Of a stretch of DNA of 64,000 nt, positions 24,616-33,706 are shown piece by piece (within the stretch, counting starts at the first letter, position 1; the number at the start of each line of letters is the position of its first letter). The stretch is from Methylobacterium variabile (GTDB lineage: Bacteria; Pseudomonadota; Alphaproteobacteria; Rhizobiales; Beijerinckiaceae). The position numbers were made by a program, and so were the translations under genes. Below the pieces are notes generated by a model that was given only the letters and a program-made list of their open reading frames with translations, did no database searches and was not told the origin of the DNA. The stretch is taken from contig NZ_LABY01000178.1 of assembly GCF_001043975.1 (NCBI RefSeq), forward strand, positions 30,148-94,147, in the 5' to 3' direction.

Positions 24616-26475
24616 TCAGCCGCCGCTCTTCGTCTCCGTGCCCATCGCCGGCGGCTCGCTCGGCGCGGGGGCGCCCTTCGGCATCTCGGGCTGGGCCGGG
24701 GGCTGGCTGTCGGCGGTGGCGGCGGGCTTCTCCAGCTCCGGCAGCCCGTCCTTCAGCTTCGCCTCGATCTTCGCCAGGTCCTCGGGCTCGGGGTTCAGGT
24801 CCTTGGCGTGCTGCCACTGGAACTTGCCCTCGAGCCGCCGGCCGCTGCGCCAGTAGGCGTCGCCCAGGTGGTCGTTGATGGTCGGGTCGCCGGGCTTCAG
24901 CTCGATCGCCTTCTCGAGCTCGCGCACGGCGTCGTCCCAGCGGCCGAGCCGGTAATAGGCCCAGCCGAGGCTGTCGATGATCATGCCGTCGCGCGGCTGC
25001 AGGTCGACCGCCTGCTTCAGCATGCGGAACGCCTCATCGATGTTCTGGTTCTGGTCGACCCAGGAATAGGCGAGGTAGTTCAGCACCTGGGCGCGGCCGT
25101 TCGGCTGCGTCGCCGGCACCAGCTCGAGCGCCTTCTTCAGGTCGGCCTCGGCCTTCGGCCACTCCTTGGCCCGCTCGTAGGCGGTGCCGCGGAAGTAGTA
25201 CAGCGTCCAGTAGTTGCGCGCCGGCTGGTCGCCGATCAGCTCGATCGCCTTGGTGTAGGTCTGGGCCGCCTCGGCGTACTTCTTGCGCGAGCGCTGGACG
25301 TTGCCGAGCGCCGAGATCACGTCGATGTCGTTGGGATAGGTCTTGGCGACTTGGTCGAGGTGGGCGATCGCCTCCTCGCCCTTGCCCATCTGCTCGAGGT
25401 TGAGGCCGATCTGGATGTCGGCGTTGAGCTTGAGCGGCGAGTTCGCCGGCATGCGGGCGAAGGTCTCGTTCGCCCGGTTGGGCGCCTTCATCCGCTCGAG
25501 GGTGTCGGCGAGCGTCAGCAGCGCGAGGGAGTGCTCGGGCGCCAGGTGGAGCGCCAGGCGCAGGTAGACCACCGCCGGCAGCTCGTCGCCCTGCGAGGTC
25601 CCGGCGGAGCCGAGGCCGTAGAGCACCTCCGCCGCACCCTCCTGGGCCGAGGCGATCAGCGGCGTGAGCGGCTTGCCGGCCTTGAGCTTGTCGAGGGCGT
25701 CGCGCACGATCGGGTGGCGCGGCAGGACGTTGTCGAATTCCTGGTAGGCCGCCACCGCGAGGTCGGGCCGGCCCGATTCGGCCTCGAAGCGCCCGTAGGC
25801 GTCGACGATGCGAAGCGTGTTGCGGTCGGCGTCGTAGGCCGCCTTGAGCCGCCGCTCGGCCTCGACCTTGTCGCCGACGAGCGCTGCGATCAGCCCCGCG
25901 TGATAGTCGCGGAAGACGTTGTAGTAGCGCTCGCCCTTGAGCTTGTTGATCGTCTCGAGCGCCTTCTTGCCCTCGCTGTTGCCGGCGAAGGACCAGGCGG
26001 TCAGCAGCGTCGAGGTCAGGTCCGCCGCCGCGCCCTTGCCGCCGCGCTGCAGGTTCTGGCGCGCCGCGGCGAACTGCTTGGCCTTGATCTTCTGCACCCC
26101 GAGGGCGAGCTGGGCCAGGCCGTTGGCGCCGTCCCGGGCGGTCAGGCGCTCGGCGGCCCGGAACGCCTCGGGCAGGGAGCCGTCGGCGAGGAGCGCCACG
26201 AAGGACCGCTCGAGGAGCTCGGCGTTGCGCGGGTCGCCCTTGACGGCCTCGCGGTAGTAGGTAGCCGCGGCGGCCGTGTCGCGGGACGCGCCGGCGATGT
26301 ACGCCGCCAGGAAGTTGCCTTCCAGGGAATCCGCCGGTTCGTAGGCCTGCGCGGCCGCGACCTCCCGCGCCGGCAGCCGCGCCGCGAGGGCCGGCGCCGT
26401 CGAGGCGGCGAGGAGGAGGGCCAGCGCGGCGAGCGCGCGTCCGCGGCGGAGGGCGGGGAGTCGAGTCGTGGGCAC
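24616..26475 (-). CDS. Exported tetratricopeptide-repeat protein
   Basis: About 619 residues from a GTG at 26473-26475, chosen because it has CGGAG about 10 bp upstream and leads straight into a signal peptide (RGRALAALALLLAASTAPALAA); an ATG at 26535 is the alternative. The mature protein is a long alpha-solenoid with about ten TPR units, e.g. AAATYYREAVKGDPRNAELL, GNVQRSRKKYAEAAQTYTKA and GWAYYRLGRWDDAVRELEKA, and ends in a Pro/Glu-rich tail. It probably scaffolds envelope proteins in the periplasm. Similar genes stand upstream of ispE in many Rhizobiales. The promoter region is shared with the divergent chemoreceptor gene. Confidence 0.85.
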   Translation of the reverse strand: MPTTRLPALRRGRALAALALLLAASTAPALAARLPAREVAAAQAYEPADSLEGNFLAAYIAGASRDTAAAATYYREAVKGDPRNAELLERSFVALLADGSLPEAFRAAERLTARDGANGLAQLALGVQKIKAKQFAAARQNLQRGGKGAAADLTSTLLTAWSFAGNSEGKKALETINKLKGERYYNVFRDYHAGLIAALVGDKVEAERRLKAAYDADRNTLRIVDAYGRFEAESGRPDLAVAAYQEFDNVLPRHPIVRDALDKLKAGKPLTPLIASAQEGAAEVLYGLGSAGTSQGDELPAVVYLRLALHLAPEHSLALLTLADTLERMKAPNRANETFARMPANSPLKLNADIQIGLNLEQMGKGEEAIAHLDQVAKTYPNDIDVISALGNVQRSRKKYAEAAQTYTKAIELIGDQPARNYWTLYYFRGTAYERAKEWPKAEADLKKALELVPATQPNGRAQVLNYLAYSWVDQNQNIDEAFRMLKQAVDLQPRDGMIIDSLGWAYYRLGRWDDAVRELEKAIELKPGDPTINDHLGDAYWRSGRRLEGKFQWQHAKDLNPEPEDLAKIEAKLKDGLPELEKPAATADSQPPAQPEMPKGAPAPSEPPAMGTETKSGG

Positions 26476-26735
26476 CAAGCGCTGGCTCCGTGGTCGCACC
26501 GGCCGCGGCGCCGGTGCGCGAAATCGGCGCGACATTGGACCCTGCGCGGGGCAGCGGCAAGACCAAACGGCGGCGGCGATGTGTCGGCGCCCCGCGGCGG
26601 AACGGCTGGGACCGGGGGTGCCGCCGCGCCGCCGGAGCGTGCCGACGCGCATCGCTCCGTTTTGTAAGGGCTATCTTAAGCGATGCGCACGAATGGTGGC
26701 GAAGATCTCGATTATCGTTCTCTGAGCTGCCGGAC

Positions 26736-28793
26736 ATGTCGCTGCGTAGACAAATTTTCCTGATCTTGGGTCTGATCGGCTGCCTGCTGGTCGGGCTCGC
26801 CGGTTATCACGGTATAGATGCGTGGCAGCGGGCTGAAATCATGCGGCGGGCGGCGGAAGCCAACAGTGTGACTGACAGTCTCGCGGCCGCGGCCGCGTCC
26901 CTCGCGGCCGAGCGCGGCCTGACGAACGGATGGCTGGCCAAGCCGCCGGCGGCCTCCGAGCGATCCGTGCTCGCCAGCCTGCGGGAGGAGGGCGACCGCC
27001 ACCTCGCCGCCGCCCTGCCGCGGTTGCGGGAGGACGAGACCGTGTCCCGGGCCGCCGCCGCCCTCGGCGCCGCGCGCCAGGACCTCGCGGCCCTGCGCCG
27101 GCGGGCCGACCAAGTCCTCTCGGGCACTCCCGATCCCGACCTCGCCGCCACCTGGTTCACTGGCGTGACCGGCGTGATCGCCCGCGAGCAGGCCCTGTTC
27201 GACGCCGTCCGGGCCGGCATCGTCGGGGCCCTGCCGGGGGAGATCCATCGCGGTCTGGACGTCAAGCGGGCGCTGTGGGACGCGAGCGAGTTCGCCGGCC
27301 GCGAGCGCGGCCGCCTCAACGCCGCGATCGCCGGGCGCCAGGGCCTGCCGGTGGAGCAGGTCCGCGCCCTGGCCGTCCTCGCCGGGCGCGTCGACGCCGC
27401 CCTGGACCAGGCTCACGCCTCCGGGGCCGCCCTCGGCCGCGACGTCACCGAGGCGCTGGCCGCCGCCGGCCGCCGCCTCGAAGCGTTCGAGGCGACCCGC
27501 GCGGCGGTCTACCGGGCCGGGGCCGCCCGCGAGCCCTACCCGGTCACTGCCGAGGAGTGGTTCCGCCAAGCGACGGAGGTCATCACCGGCCTCAACCAGG
27601 CCCGCACCGCCGCGACCGCGTCGCTCGGCGCCATCGTGGCGGCGGAGAGCCGCGCCAGCGAGGTCCGGTTCCTCGGCGCGCTCGCGATCCTCGCCGGCGC
27701 CTGCGCGGCGGTCGGCGGCGGCGCCCTGCTCCTCGTGCGCGGCGTGACCGGGCCGCTCGCCCGGATGATCGAGGCGATGCGCCGCCTCACCGCCGGCGAT
27801 CTCGCCGTCGCGGTGCCGGCCGCCTCGGCCCGCAGCGAGATCGGCGCCATGGCGTCGGCGATGCGCCAGCTCCGCGACGGCCTCGCGCGCAGTGCCGTCC
27901 TGGAGCAGGAGGCCGCCGGCGCCCGTGCCGGAGCCGAGGCGCAACGCCGCGCCGCCCTGCGGGAGCTCGCCGACCGGTTCGAGGGCTCCGTCGGCGCCGT
28001 CCTCGTCGCGGTGACCGCTGCCGCGTCGGAGATGGAGGCCACCGCCCACGGCATGACGGAGATTGCCGGCCGCACGGCGGACCAGGGCACCAGCGTCGCC
28101 GCCGCCGCCGAGGAAGCGTCCTCGAACGTCGCGACCGTCGCGGCCGCGGCGGGCCAGCTCGGCGCCTCGGTGAACGAGATCGGCCGCCGGGTCGGCTCCT
28201 CCGCCGAGATGGCGCGGAACGCCGCGGAGGCCGCGGGCGACACCGCCCGGCTGGTCCACGACCTGCGCCAGGGCGCCGCCCGGATCGGCGACGTGCTCGG
28301 GCTGATCTCCTCGATCGCCGACCAGACCAACCTGCTCGCGCTCAACGCCACCATCGAGGCGGCGCGGGCGGGTGCCGCCGGCCGCGGCTTCGCGGTGGTG
28401 GCGGCCGAGGTCAAGGCGCTCGCCGGCCAGACCGGCCGTGCCACCGCCGAGATCGCCGAGCAGATCGCCCGCATCCAGGGCTCGACCGAGCAGGCCGTGG
28501 CGGCGATCGGCGGCATCGCCGGGCAGATCGGCGAGATCAGCGCCGCCTCGACCGCCATCGCGGCGGCGGTGGAGGAGCAGGGCGCGGCGACGCAGGAGAT
28601 CGTCCGCAACGTCGCCGAGGCGGCCAAGGGCACGGACGAGGTGACCGGCAGCGTCGTCCAGGTCGCGGGCGCCGCCGAGGAGACCGGCACTGCGGCCGTC
28701 CAGGTCCTGTCCGCGGCAAGCGAGCTGTCGCGCCAGTCCGAGCACCTGCGCGGGGAGATGGGACGGTTCCTGACGACGGTCAGAGCGGCGTGA
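26736..28793 (+). CDS. Methyl-accepting chemotaxis protein
   Basis: 685 residues from the ATG at 26736 (MSLRRQIFLILGLIGCLLVG). Transmembrane segment 1 is residues 8-28, a helical periplasmic sensor of about 280 residues follows, then TM2 near 312-335, a HAMP domain (GPLARMIEAMRRLTAGDLAV) and the signalling domain from about 430 with the hairpin tip IADQTNLLALNATIEAARAG at 527-546. The sensor contains AAERGLTNGWL, a NIT-domain-like segment seen in nitrate/nitrite sensors, but the ligand is not established. No che genes are nearby, so it feeds a distant array. It sits between genes (TPR/ispE and ETF-QO) that are neighbours in relatives, so it may be an insertion. Confidence 0.92.
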   Translation: MSLRRQIFLILGLIGCLLVGLAGYHGIDAWQRAEIMRRAAEANSVTDSLAAAAASLAAERGLTNGWLAKPPAASERSVLASLREEGDRHLAAALPRLREDETVSRAAAALGAARQDLAALRRRADQVLSGTPDPDLAATWFTGVTGVIAREQALFDAVRAGIVGALPGEIHRGLDVKRALWDASEFAGRERGRLNAAIAGRQGLPVEQVRALAVLAGRVDAALDQAHASGAALGRDVTEALAAAGRRLEAFEATRAAVYRAGAAREPYPVTAEEWFRQATEVITGLNQARTAATASLGAIVAAESRASEVRFLGALAILAGACAAVGGGALLLVRGVTGPLARMIEAMRRLTAGDLAVAVPAASARSEIGAMASAMRQLRDGLARSAVLEQEAAGARAGAEAQRRAALRELADRFEGSVGAVLVAVTAAASEMEATAHGMTEIAGRTADQGTSVAAAAEEASSNVATVAAAAGQLGASVNEIGRRVGSSAEMARNAAEAAGDTARLVHDLRQGAARIGDVLGLISSIADQTNLLALNATIEAARAGAAGRGFAVVAAEVKALAGQTGRATAEIAEQIARIQGSTEQAVAAIGGIAGQIGEISAASTAIAAAVEEQGAATQEIVRNVAEAAKGTDEVTGSVVQVAGAAEETGTAAVQVLSAASELSRQSEHLRGEMGRFLTTVRAA

Positions 28794-28869
28794 AAATCAC
28801 ATCGCGGGATTTGGCTTGGTAATACCTCAGAGCCCGGTTGAATTTCTGGATAGTATTAGCACTCTCTTC

Positions 28870-29100
28870 GTCATCCCGGCGCCGCGCAGCGGAGCCCGGA
28901 ATAACATGCAGGGTGTCAAATCTATGGGATCCAAACAAACAGGCTCTCAGCCTCACCTGGTCATCCCAGGGGTTGCCTGAGGCGAGAGCCCGGGATCCAG
29001 AGCCTCGGGCAGTACAGAACGCAGCCGATCGTCGACGATTTCATTCGGCAAAAAGCCGCGGTTCTGGATGCCAGGCTACGCTTCTCGCCCCCGGAATGAC
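28870..29100. repeat. Intergenic palindromic repeat elements, three copies
   Basis: The 357-bp gap 28794-29150 has no gene. It holds three related pieces: 28870-28905, 28958-28996 and an inverted one at 29061-29100. Each has a gtcatccc end and a gagcccgg(g)a end; the third reads ggttctggatgccagg and ends ggaatgac. The second and third face each other and could fold together into one long stem. Such gtcatccc...cgggatgac elements are a known type of dispersed intergenic repeat in alphaproteobacteria. Confidence 0.7.
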
Positions 29101-29116
29101 TTGACTACGTAGAAGA

Positions 29117-29145
29117 AGGGCGGGCCCAAGAACAGGGCCCGCCCT
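29117..29145 (-). terminator. ETF-QO terminator hairpin
   Basis: A perfect 11-bp stem, agggcgggccc (29117-29127) with gggcccgccct (29135-29145), and a 7-base loop, lies 6 bp after the ETF-QO stop. On the minus strand it is followed by a pyrimidine-rich tcttct stretch, so it is a good intrinsic terminator candidate. Confidence 0.7.
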
Positions 29146-29150
29146 CTTCC

Positions 29151-30815
29151 TCACATGTTCACGTAGTTCGGCCCACCCGGACCTTCCGGCGTGACCCAGT
29201 TGATGTTCTGGTTCGGGTCCTTGATGTCGCAGGTCTTGCAGTGGACGCAGTTCTGCGCGTTGATCTGGTAGCGCGGTGACCCGCCCTCCTCGATCCACTC
29301 GTAGACGCCGGCCGGGCAGTACCGGGCCGAGGGCCCGCCGAACACGTCGTGCTCGGAGGATTTCTGCAGGCCCATGTCCTTGACCTGGAGGTGGACCGGC
29401 TGGTCCTCCTCGTGGTTGGTGTTCGAGAGGTAGACCGACGACAGGCGATCGAAGGTCAGCACCCCGTCGGGCTTGGGGTACTTGATCGGCGTGACGTCCT
29501 TGAGCGGCTTGGTGCAGGCATAGTCCGGCTTGCCGTGGCTGAGCGTGCCGAACAGCGACAGGCCGGCGAGCTCGTTGAGCCACATGTCGAGGCCGCCTAA
29601 GCCCACGCCGACGAGGGTGCCGTACTTCGACCACAGCGGCTTGACGTTGCGCACCCGCTTGAGGTCGTAGCCGATCGGGCTCGCGCGCCAGCCTTCCTCA
29701 TAAGACGTCAGCTCGTCCTGGGCCCGGCCGGCGACGAGCGCCTCGTGGATCGCGCCGGCCGCCTGCATGCCGGAGAGCACCGCGTTGTGCGAGCCCTTGA
29801 TCCGCGGCACGTTGACGAAGCCGGCAGAGTCGCCGACGAGGCAGCCGCCCGGGAAGACCAGTTTGGGCACCGACTGCCAACCGCCCTCCATGATCGCCCG
29901 CGCGCCGTAGCCGATGCGCTTGGCGCCCTCAAACACGTCCCGGATCATCGGGTGGGTCTTGAAGCGCTGGAACTCTTCGAACGGCGACAGGGTCGGGTTC
30001 TCGTAGTTCAGGTGCGTCACGAACCCGACCGAGACCAGGTGGTCGTCGAAGTGGTAGAGCCAGGAGCCGCCGCCGGCCTTGTTCGGCAGCGGCCAGCCCA
30101 TCGAGTGCTGCACCAGCCCCGGCCGGAATTTCTCCGGCTTGACCTGCCACAGCTCCTTGACCCCCAGGCCGTACTTCTGGTGGTCGGAATGCTGGTTGAG
30201 GCGGTAGCGGTCGATCAGCTTCTTGGTCAGCGAGCCGCGGGCGCCTTCGCCGAACACCGTGTACTTGGCGCGCAGCTCCATGCCGCGGGTGAAGTCGTCC
30301 CGCGCCTCGCCCGAGCGGGCGATGCCGAGGTCGCCGGTGGCGACGCCGACCACGGCGCCCGCGTCGTCGTAGAGGATCTCGGCAGCCGGGAAGCCCGGAT
30401 AGATCTCGACGCCGAGCTCCTCCGCCTTGCGGCCGAGGTACTTCGTGACGTTCGAGAGCGAGCCGACGAAGTTGCCGTGATTGCTCATCAGCTTCGGGAA
30501 GGCGATGTTCGGCAGGCTGACGCCGCCGGCCGGCCCGAGGAACATGAACTCGTCCTTCACCACCTCGGTCTTGAGGGGGCGGTCGGGGTCCTGGCGCCAC
30601 TCGGGCAGCAGCCGGTCGAGGCCGCTCGGGTCGATGACGGCGCCCGACAGGATGTGCGCCCCGACCTCGCTGCCCTTCTCCACCACCACCACCGACACCT
30701 CGGTGCCGGCCTCGGTGGCGAGCTGCTTCAGCTGGATGGCGGCAGCCAGCCCGGCCGGGCCCGCTCCGACGATCACCACGTCGAAGTCCATCGCCTCGCG
30801 TTCCGGCAGCTCCAT
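29151..30815 (-). CDS. Electron transfer flavoprotein-ubiquinone oxidoreductase
   Basis: 554 residues. The membrane-associated enzyme passes electrons from ETF (fed by acyl-CoA and dimethylglycine-type dehydrogenases) to ubiquinone. The FAD-binding motif is DVVIVGAGPAGLAAAIQL, further flavin motifs include GCLVGDSAGFVNVPRIKGSH, and the C-terminal [4Fe-4S] ligands are the Cys of RYCPAGVYEW and the three in NCVHCKTCDIKDP, followed by NINWVTPEGPGGPNY. All four cysteines are present. The ATG at 30815 has GGGAGGA before it. ETF subunit genes are not in the window. A strong hairpin follows the stop. It is divergent from the uracil-DNA glycosylase gene. Confidence 0.96.
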   Translation of the reverse strand: MELPEREAMDFDVVIVGAGPAGLAAAIQLKQLATEAGTEVSVVVVEKGSEVGAHILSGAVIDPSGLDRLLPEWRQDPDRPLKTEVVKDEFMFLGPAGGVSLPNIAFPKLMSNHGNFVGSLSNVTKYLGRKAEELGVEIYPGFPAAEILYDDAGAVVGVATGDLGIARSGEARDDFTRGMELRAKYTVFGEGARGSLTKKLIDRYRLNQHSDHQKYGLGVKELWQVKPEKFRPGLVQHSMGWPLPNKAGGGSWLYHFDDHLVSVGFVTHLNYENPTLSPFEEFQRFKTHPMIRDVFEGAKRIGYGARAIMEGGWQSVPKLVFPGGCLVGDSAGFVNVPRIKGSHNAVLSGMQAAGAIHEALVAGRAQDELTSYEEGWRASPIGYDLKRVRNVKPLWSKYGTLVGVGLGGLDMWLNELAGLSLFGTLSHGKPDYACTKPLKDVTPIKYPKPDGVLTFDRLSSVYLSNTNHEEDQPVHLQVKDMGLQKSSEHDVFGGPSARYCPAGVYEWIEEGGSPRYQINAQNCVHCKTCDIKDPNQNINWVTPEGPGGPNYVNM

Positions 30816-31009
30816 CCCGTTCCTCCCTCGACTCTGCGATGGTTCACATATAAACGATCTGGAAACGCCTCAAGCGGTTCCAAGGTGGGAACCGTGCGAC
30901 GCCGTGTCCCCGGGCGCAAGCCGCCGGGCGGTCCCTCGCCCGCGAGAACGCGCCCGCGCGCAGTGTCGCGGCGGTTGTCCACAGCTGCGCGACACGCCAC
31001 ATCCGTCCC

Positions 31010-31927
31010 ATGACGACCGACGCTCCCGACAGCCGCGACCTCCTCTCCTTCCTCGACTTCCACGTCGAGGCCGGGGTCGATGCCGCGCTGGACGAGACGC
31101 CCCACGACCGCTTCTCCGAGCCCGAGGCCCCGCGCCGGGCCGCCCGGGCGGAGCCCGCGAGCGAGGAGCCGCACCGCCGTGCCGCGCCGGCGGAGCCCGC
31201 CGGTGCCCCGCGTCCGGAGCCGGTGCGGCCGGATCCCGCCCGGCCAGATCTTGCCCGGATGGAGCCCGCCAGGGCGGAGCCGCCCAGCACCTACGGCCGC
31301 TCGGCCGCCGCAGCCCCCGGCGAGGCCGCCGGCGACGCCCGGGAGCTCGCCGCCACCGCGGCAAGCCTGGAGGAGCTGGAGGGGCTGCTCGCCCGGTTCG
31401 AGAGCTGCGCGCTGCGCTTCACCGCCAAGAATCTCGTCTTCGCCGACGGCAACCCGCAGGCCCGGGTGATGTTCGTCGGCGAGGCGCCGGGCGCCGACGA
31501 GGACCGGGTCGGCAAGCCGTTCATGGGCCGCTCGGGCCAGCTCCTCGACCGGATGATGGCGGCGATCGGCCTCGACCGGTCCAACGCCTACGTCGGCAAC
31601 GTCGTGCCCTGGCGCCCGCCGGGCAACCGCAACCCGACCCCGCAGGAGATCGCGACCTGCAAGCCGTTCATCGAGCGGCAGATCGCGCTGGCCGACCCCG
31701 ATTTCCTGGTCTGCCTCGGCGGCGTCGCCACGCAGTCCCTCGCCGGCACCAAGGACGGCATCCTGAAGTCCCGCGGCCGCTGGTACCCCTACCGCACCGG
31801 TCGGCGGGAGATCCGGCTGCTGGCCACCCTGCACCCGGCCTACCTGCTGCGCCAGCCGCTGCAGAAGCGCCTCGCCTGGCGCGATTTCCGGGCCCTGCGG
31901 GCGGCTCTCGACGAGGGGGAGCGGTGA
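31010..31927 (+). CDS. Uracil-DNA glycosylase, family 4-like, iron-sulfur ligands incomplete
   Basis: 305 residues. Residues 1-110 are a Pro/Ala/Arg-rich, probably disordered N-terminal region with RPEPVRPDPARPD-like repeats. The catalytic domain has the family 4 motifs VMFVGEAPGADEDRVGKPF, RSGQLLDRM, RPPGNRNPTPQE and LLATLHPAYLLR. Family 4 enzymes hold a [4Fe-4S] cluster with a CxxC pair and two later cysteines. Here the pair is reduced to one (FESCALRF), the second region reads NVVPWRPP instead of ending in Cys, and only ATCKPF is kept, so the cluster is probably absent. It removes uracil from deaminated cytosine. It is divergent from ETF-QO, as in other Rhizobiales. Confidence 0.9.
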   Translation: MTTDAPDSRDLLSFLDFHVEAGVDAALDETPHDRFSEPEAPRRAARAEPASEEPHRRAAPAEPAGAPRPEPVRPDPARPDLARMEPARAEPPSTYGRSAAAAPGEAAGDARELAATAASLEELEGLLARFESCALRFTAKNLVFADGNPQARVMFVGEAPGADEDRVGKPFMGRSGQLLDRMMAAIGLDRSNAYVGNVVPWRPPGNRNPTPQEIATCKPFIERQIALADPDFLVCLGGVATQSLAGTKDGILKSRGRWYPYRTGRREIRLLATLHPAYLLRQPLQKRLAWRDFRALRAALDEGER

Positions 31928-32035
31928 GCGCCGGCCAAGCGGAACCGTGCCGGCGCTGGTCGATTACCCTTGAGCCTTAAGCCTGCGCCGCGTAGCCGTC
32001 GCGGCCAAGGTTCACGGGCCAACGGGTAGCTGACC

Positions 32036-32932
32036 ATGCGCTGGGAAGACTTTCGTACCTCCGACAACGTGGAAGACCGTCGCGGCGAGGGCGGAGGTGG
32101 CGGCTTCGGCTTCCCCGGGGGCGGCGCCGGCGGCCTCGGCATCGGCACGATCGTGATCCTGTGCATCATCGGCTGGGTCACCGGCATCAACCCGGCGATC
32201 CTGATCGGCGGCGCCGAGACGGTGACGCGCCAGCGCGCGCCCCAGGAGCAGGGCCAGCAGCCCGACCGGCGCACCGGCGCCCCCTCCGACCAGACCGGCA
32301 AGTTCGCCGCCGCGATCCTCGGCAACACCGAGGACGTGTGGAAGGAGGTGCTGCCGAACCAGACCGGGCGCCAGTACACCCCGACCACGATGGTGCTCTA
32401 CACCGGCGGCACCCGCAGCGGCTGCGGCCAGGCCCGCGCCGCCATGGGCCCGTTCTACTGCCCGCTCGACAAGAAGGTCTATCTCGACACCTCCTTCTTC
32501 AAGGAGATGGAGCAGAAGTTCCGGGTGAAGGGCGACTTCGCCTACGCCTACGTCATCGCCCACGAGGTCGGCCACCACGTCCAGGACGTGCTCGGCATCC
32601 TGCCCAAGGTGCAGAAGCGCCAGCAGCAGGTCGGCGAGCGGGAGGCGAACGCCCTCTCGGTGCGCGTCGAGCTGATGGCCGACTGCCTCGCCGGCGTCTG
32701 GGCCAAGAACTCGAACGACCGCTTCAACGCGCTTGAGCCGGGCGACATCGAGGAAGCCATGCAGGCCGCGAGCGCCATCGGCGACGACCGGCTGCAGAAG
32801 CAGAGCCAGGGCTACGTGGTGCCCGACTCCTTCACCCACGGCTCCTCGGCCCAGCGCATGCGCTGGTTCCAGACCGGCTACCGCAGCGGCCAGACGCAGT
32901 CCTGCGACACCTTCCGGGCGGCGCAGCTCTGA
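32036..32932 (+). CDS. YpfJ-family neutral zinc metallopeptidase
   Basis: 298 residues. A Gly-rich cytoplasmic N-terminus (MRWEDFRTSDNVEDRRG) is followed by one membrane segment (about residues 33-52), then the conserved periplasmic domain: YTPTTMVLYTGGTRSGCG, MGPFYCPLDKKVYLDTSFF and the zinc-binding VIAHEVGHHVQDVLG at about residue 175, with RVELMADCLAGVWA as the third-ligand helix and HGSSAQRMRWFQTGY near the end. This matches the whole YpfJ family. Proteolytic activity is predicted from HExxH and not proven for most members. The start is an ATG about 109 bp after the glycosylase stop, and the stop overlaps the moaB start (TGATG). Confidence 0.92.
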   Translation: MRWEDFRTSDNVEDRRGEGGGGGFGFPGGGAGGLGIGTIVILCIIGWVTGINPAILIGGAETVTRQRAPQEQGQQPDRRTGAPSDQTGKFAAAILGNTEDVWKEVLPNQTGRQYTPTTMVLYTGGTRSGCGQARAAMGPFYCPLDKKVYLDTSFFKEMEQKFRVKGDFAYAYVIAHEVGHHVQDVLGILPKVQKRQQQVGEREANALSVRVELMADCLAGVWAKNSNDRFNALEPGDIEEAMQAASAIGDDRLQKQSQGYVVPDSFTHGSSAQRMRWFQTGYRSGQTQSCDTFRAAQL

Positions 32933-33519
32933 TGGCCGGCCTCGACACCGCCCGCGTCTTCGTGCCGCTCGGGATCGCGGTGCTCACCGTCTCGGACACC
33001 CGCACGCTCGCGGACGACCGCTCCGGCGACACCCTGGCCGAGCGGCTCACGCAAGCCGGCCACCGCCTCGCCGCCCGGGCGATCGTGCCGGACGAGGTCG
33101 AGGCGATCCGCGGCCAGGTGAAGGCCTGGGCCGAGGATCCGGGGGTGGACGTGGTGATCACCACCGGCGGCACCGGCTTCACCGGCCGCGACGTGACGCC
33201 GGAGGCCCTCGAGCCGTTGTTCGAGAAGCGGATGGACGGGTTCTCCGCCATCTTCCACCGCATCTCCTACGACAAGATCGGCACCTCGACGCTGCAGTCG
33301 CGGGCCACCGCCGGGGTCGTGGCCGCGACCTACGTCTTCGTGCTGCCGGGCTCGCCTGGGGCATGCCGCGACGCCTGGGACGGCATCCTGGCCGCCCAGC
33401 TCGACTACCGGCACCGGCCTTGCAACTTCGTCGAGATCATGCCGCGCCTCGACGAGCACCTGAAACGCGGAGCCCCCGCCCCGCAAGGGGTGCCCAGGGT
33501 CCAAACGCGATCAGCTTGA
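32932..33519 (+). CDS. moaB: Molybdenum cofactor biosynthesis protein B
   Basis: 195 residues, MoaB/Mog fold, which in E. coli-type pathways relates to molybdopterin adenylation. Motifs: IAVLTVSDTRTLADDRSGDTL, VDVVITTGGTGFTGRDVTPEAL, FRISYDKIGTSTL-like sequence reading FHRISYDKIGTSTLQSRA, and VFVLPGSPGACRDAWDGIL. The ATG overlaps the upstream TGA by one base. The last fifteen residues (from about 181) run into a dispersed repeat at 33510, whose sequence supplies the stop codon, so the C-terminal tail has probably been altered by the repeat; MoaB proteins usually end near DEHLKR. Confidence 0.92.
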   Translation: MAGLDTARVFVPLGIAVLTVSDTRTLADDRSGDTLAERLTQAGHRLAARAIVPDEVEAIRGQVKAWAEDPGVDVVITTGGTGFTGRDVTPEALEPLFEKRMDGFSAIFHRISYDKIGTSTLQSRATAGVVAATYVFVLPGSPGACRDAWDGILAAQLDYRHRPCNFVEIMPRLDEHLKRGAPAPQGVPRVQTRSA

Positions 33520-33551
33520 CAGTGCGACAGGCTGTTCCGGGTGGGGAGCGG
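33510..33551 (+). repeat. Dispersed repeat copy C, after moaB
   Basis: The block atcagcttgacagtgcga (33510-33527), an 11-base gap and gggtggggagcgg (33539-33551) match copy A at 5731-5772 in both order and spacing with one mismatch in the core. It supplies the moaB stop codon. The rest of the gap to 33706 holds no supported gene, though a frame continuous with this repeat is open to 33710. Confidence 0.7.
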
Positions 33552-33706
33552 GCTTCGGCGCTGCTGCCGAAACCAGACGTTCAAGCCGGTCGAGATCGGT
33601 CCAGTGTGAGTGCACCCAAGCTGGACCAGCCTGTCGGCGTCTTCGGCTCATTTCCTGCCGGTCACCTTCATGCTGCAATCAATCGACAGCTGACCCAGCG
33701 GGACGA

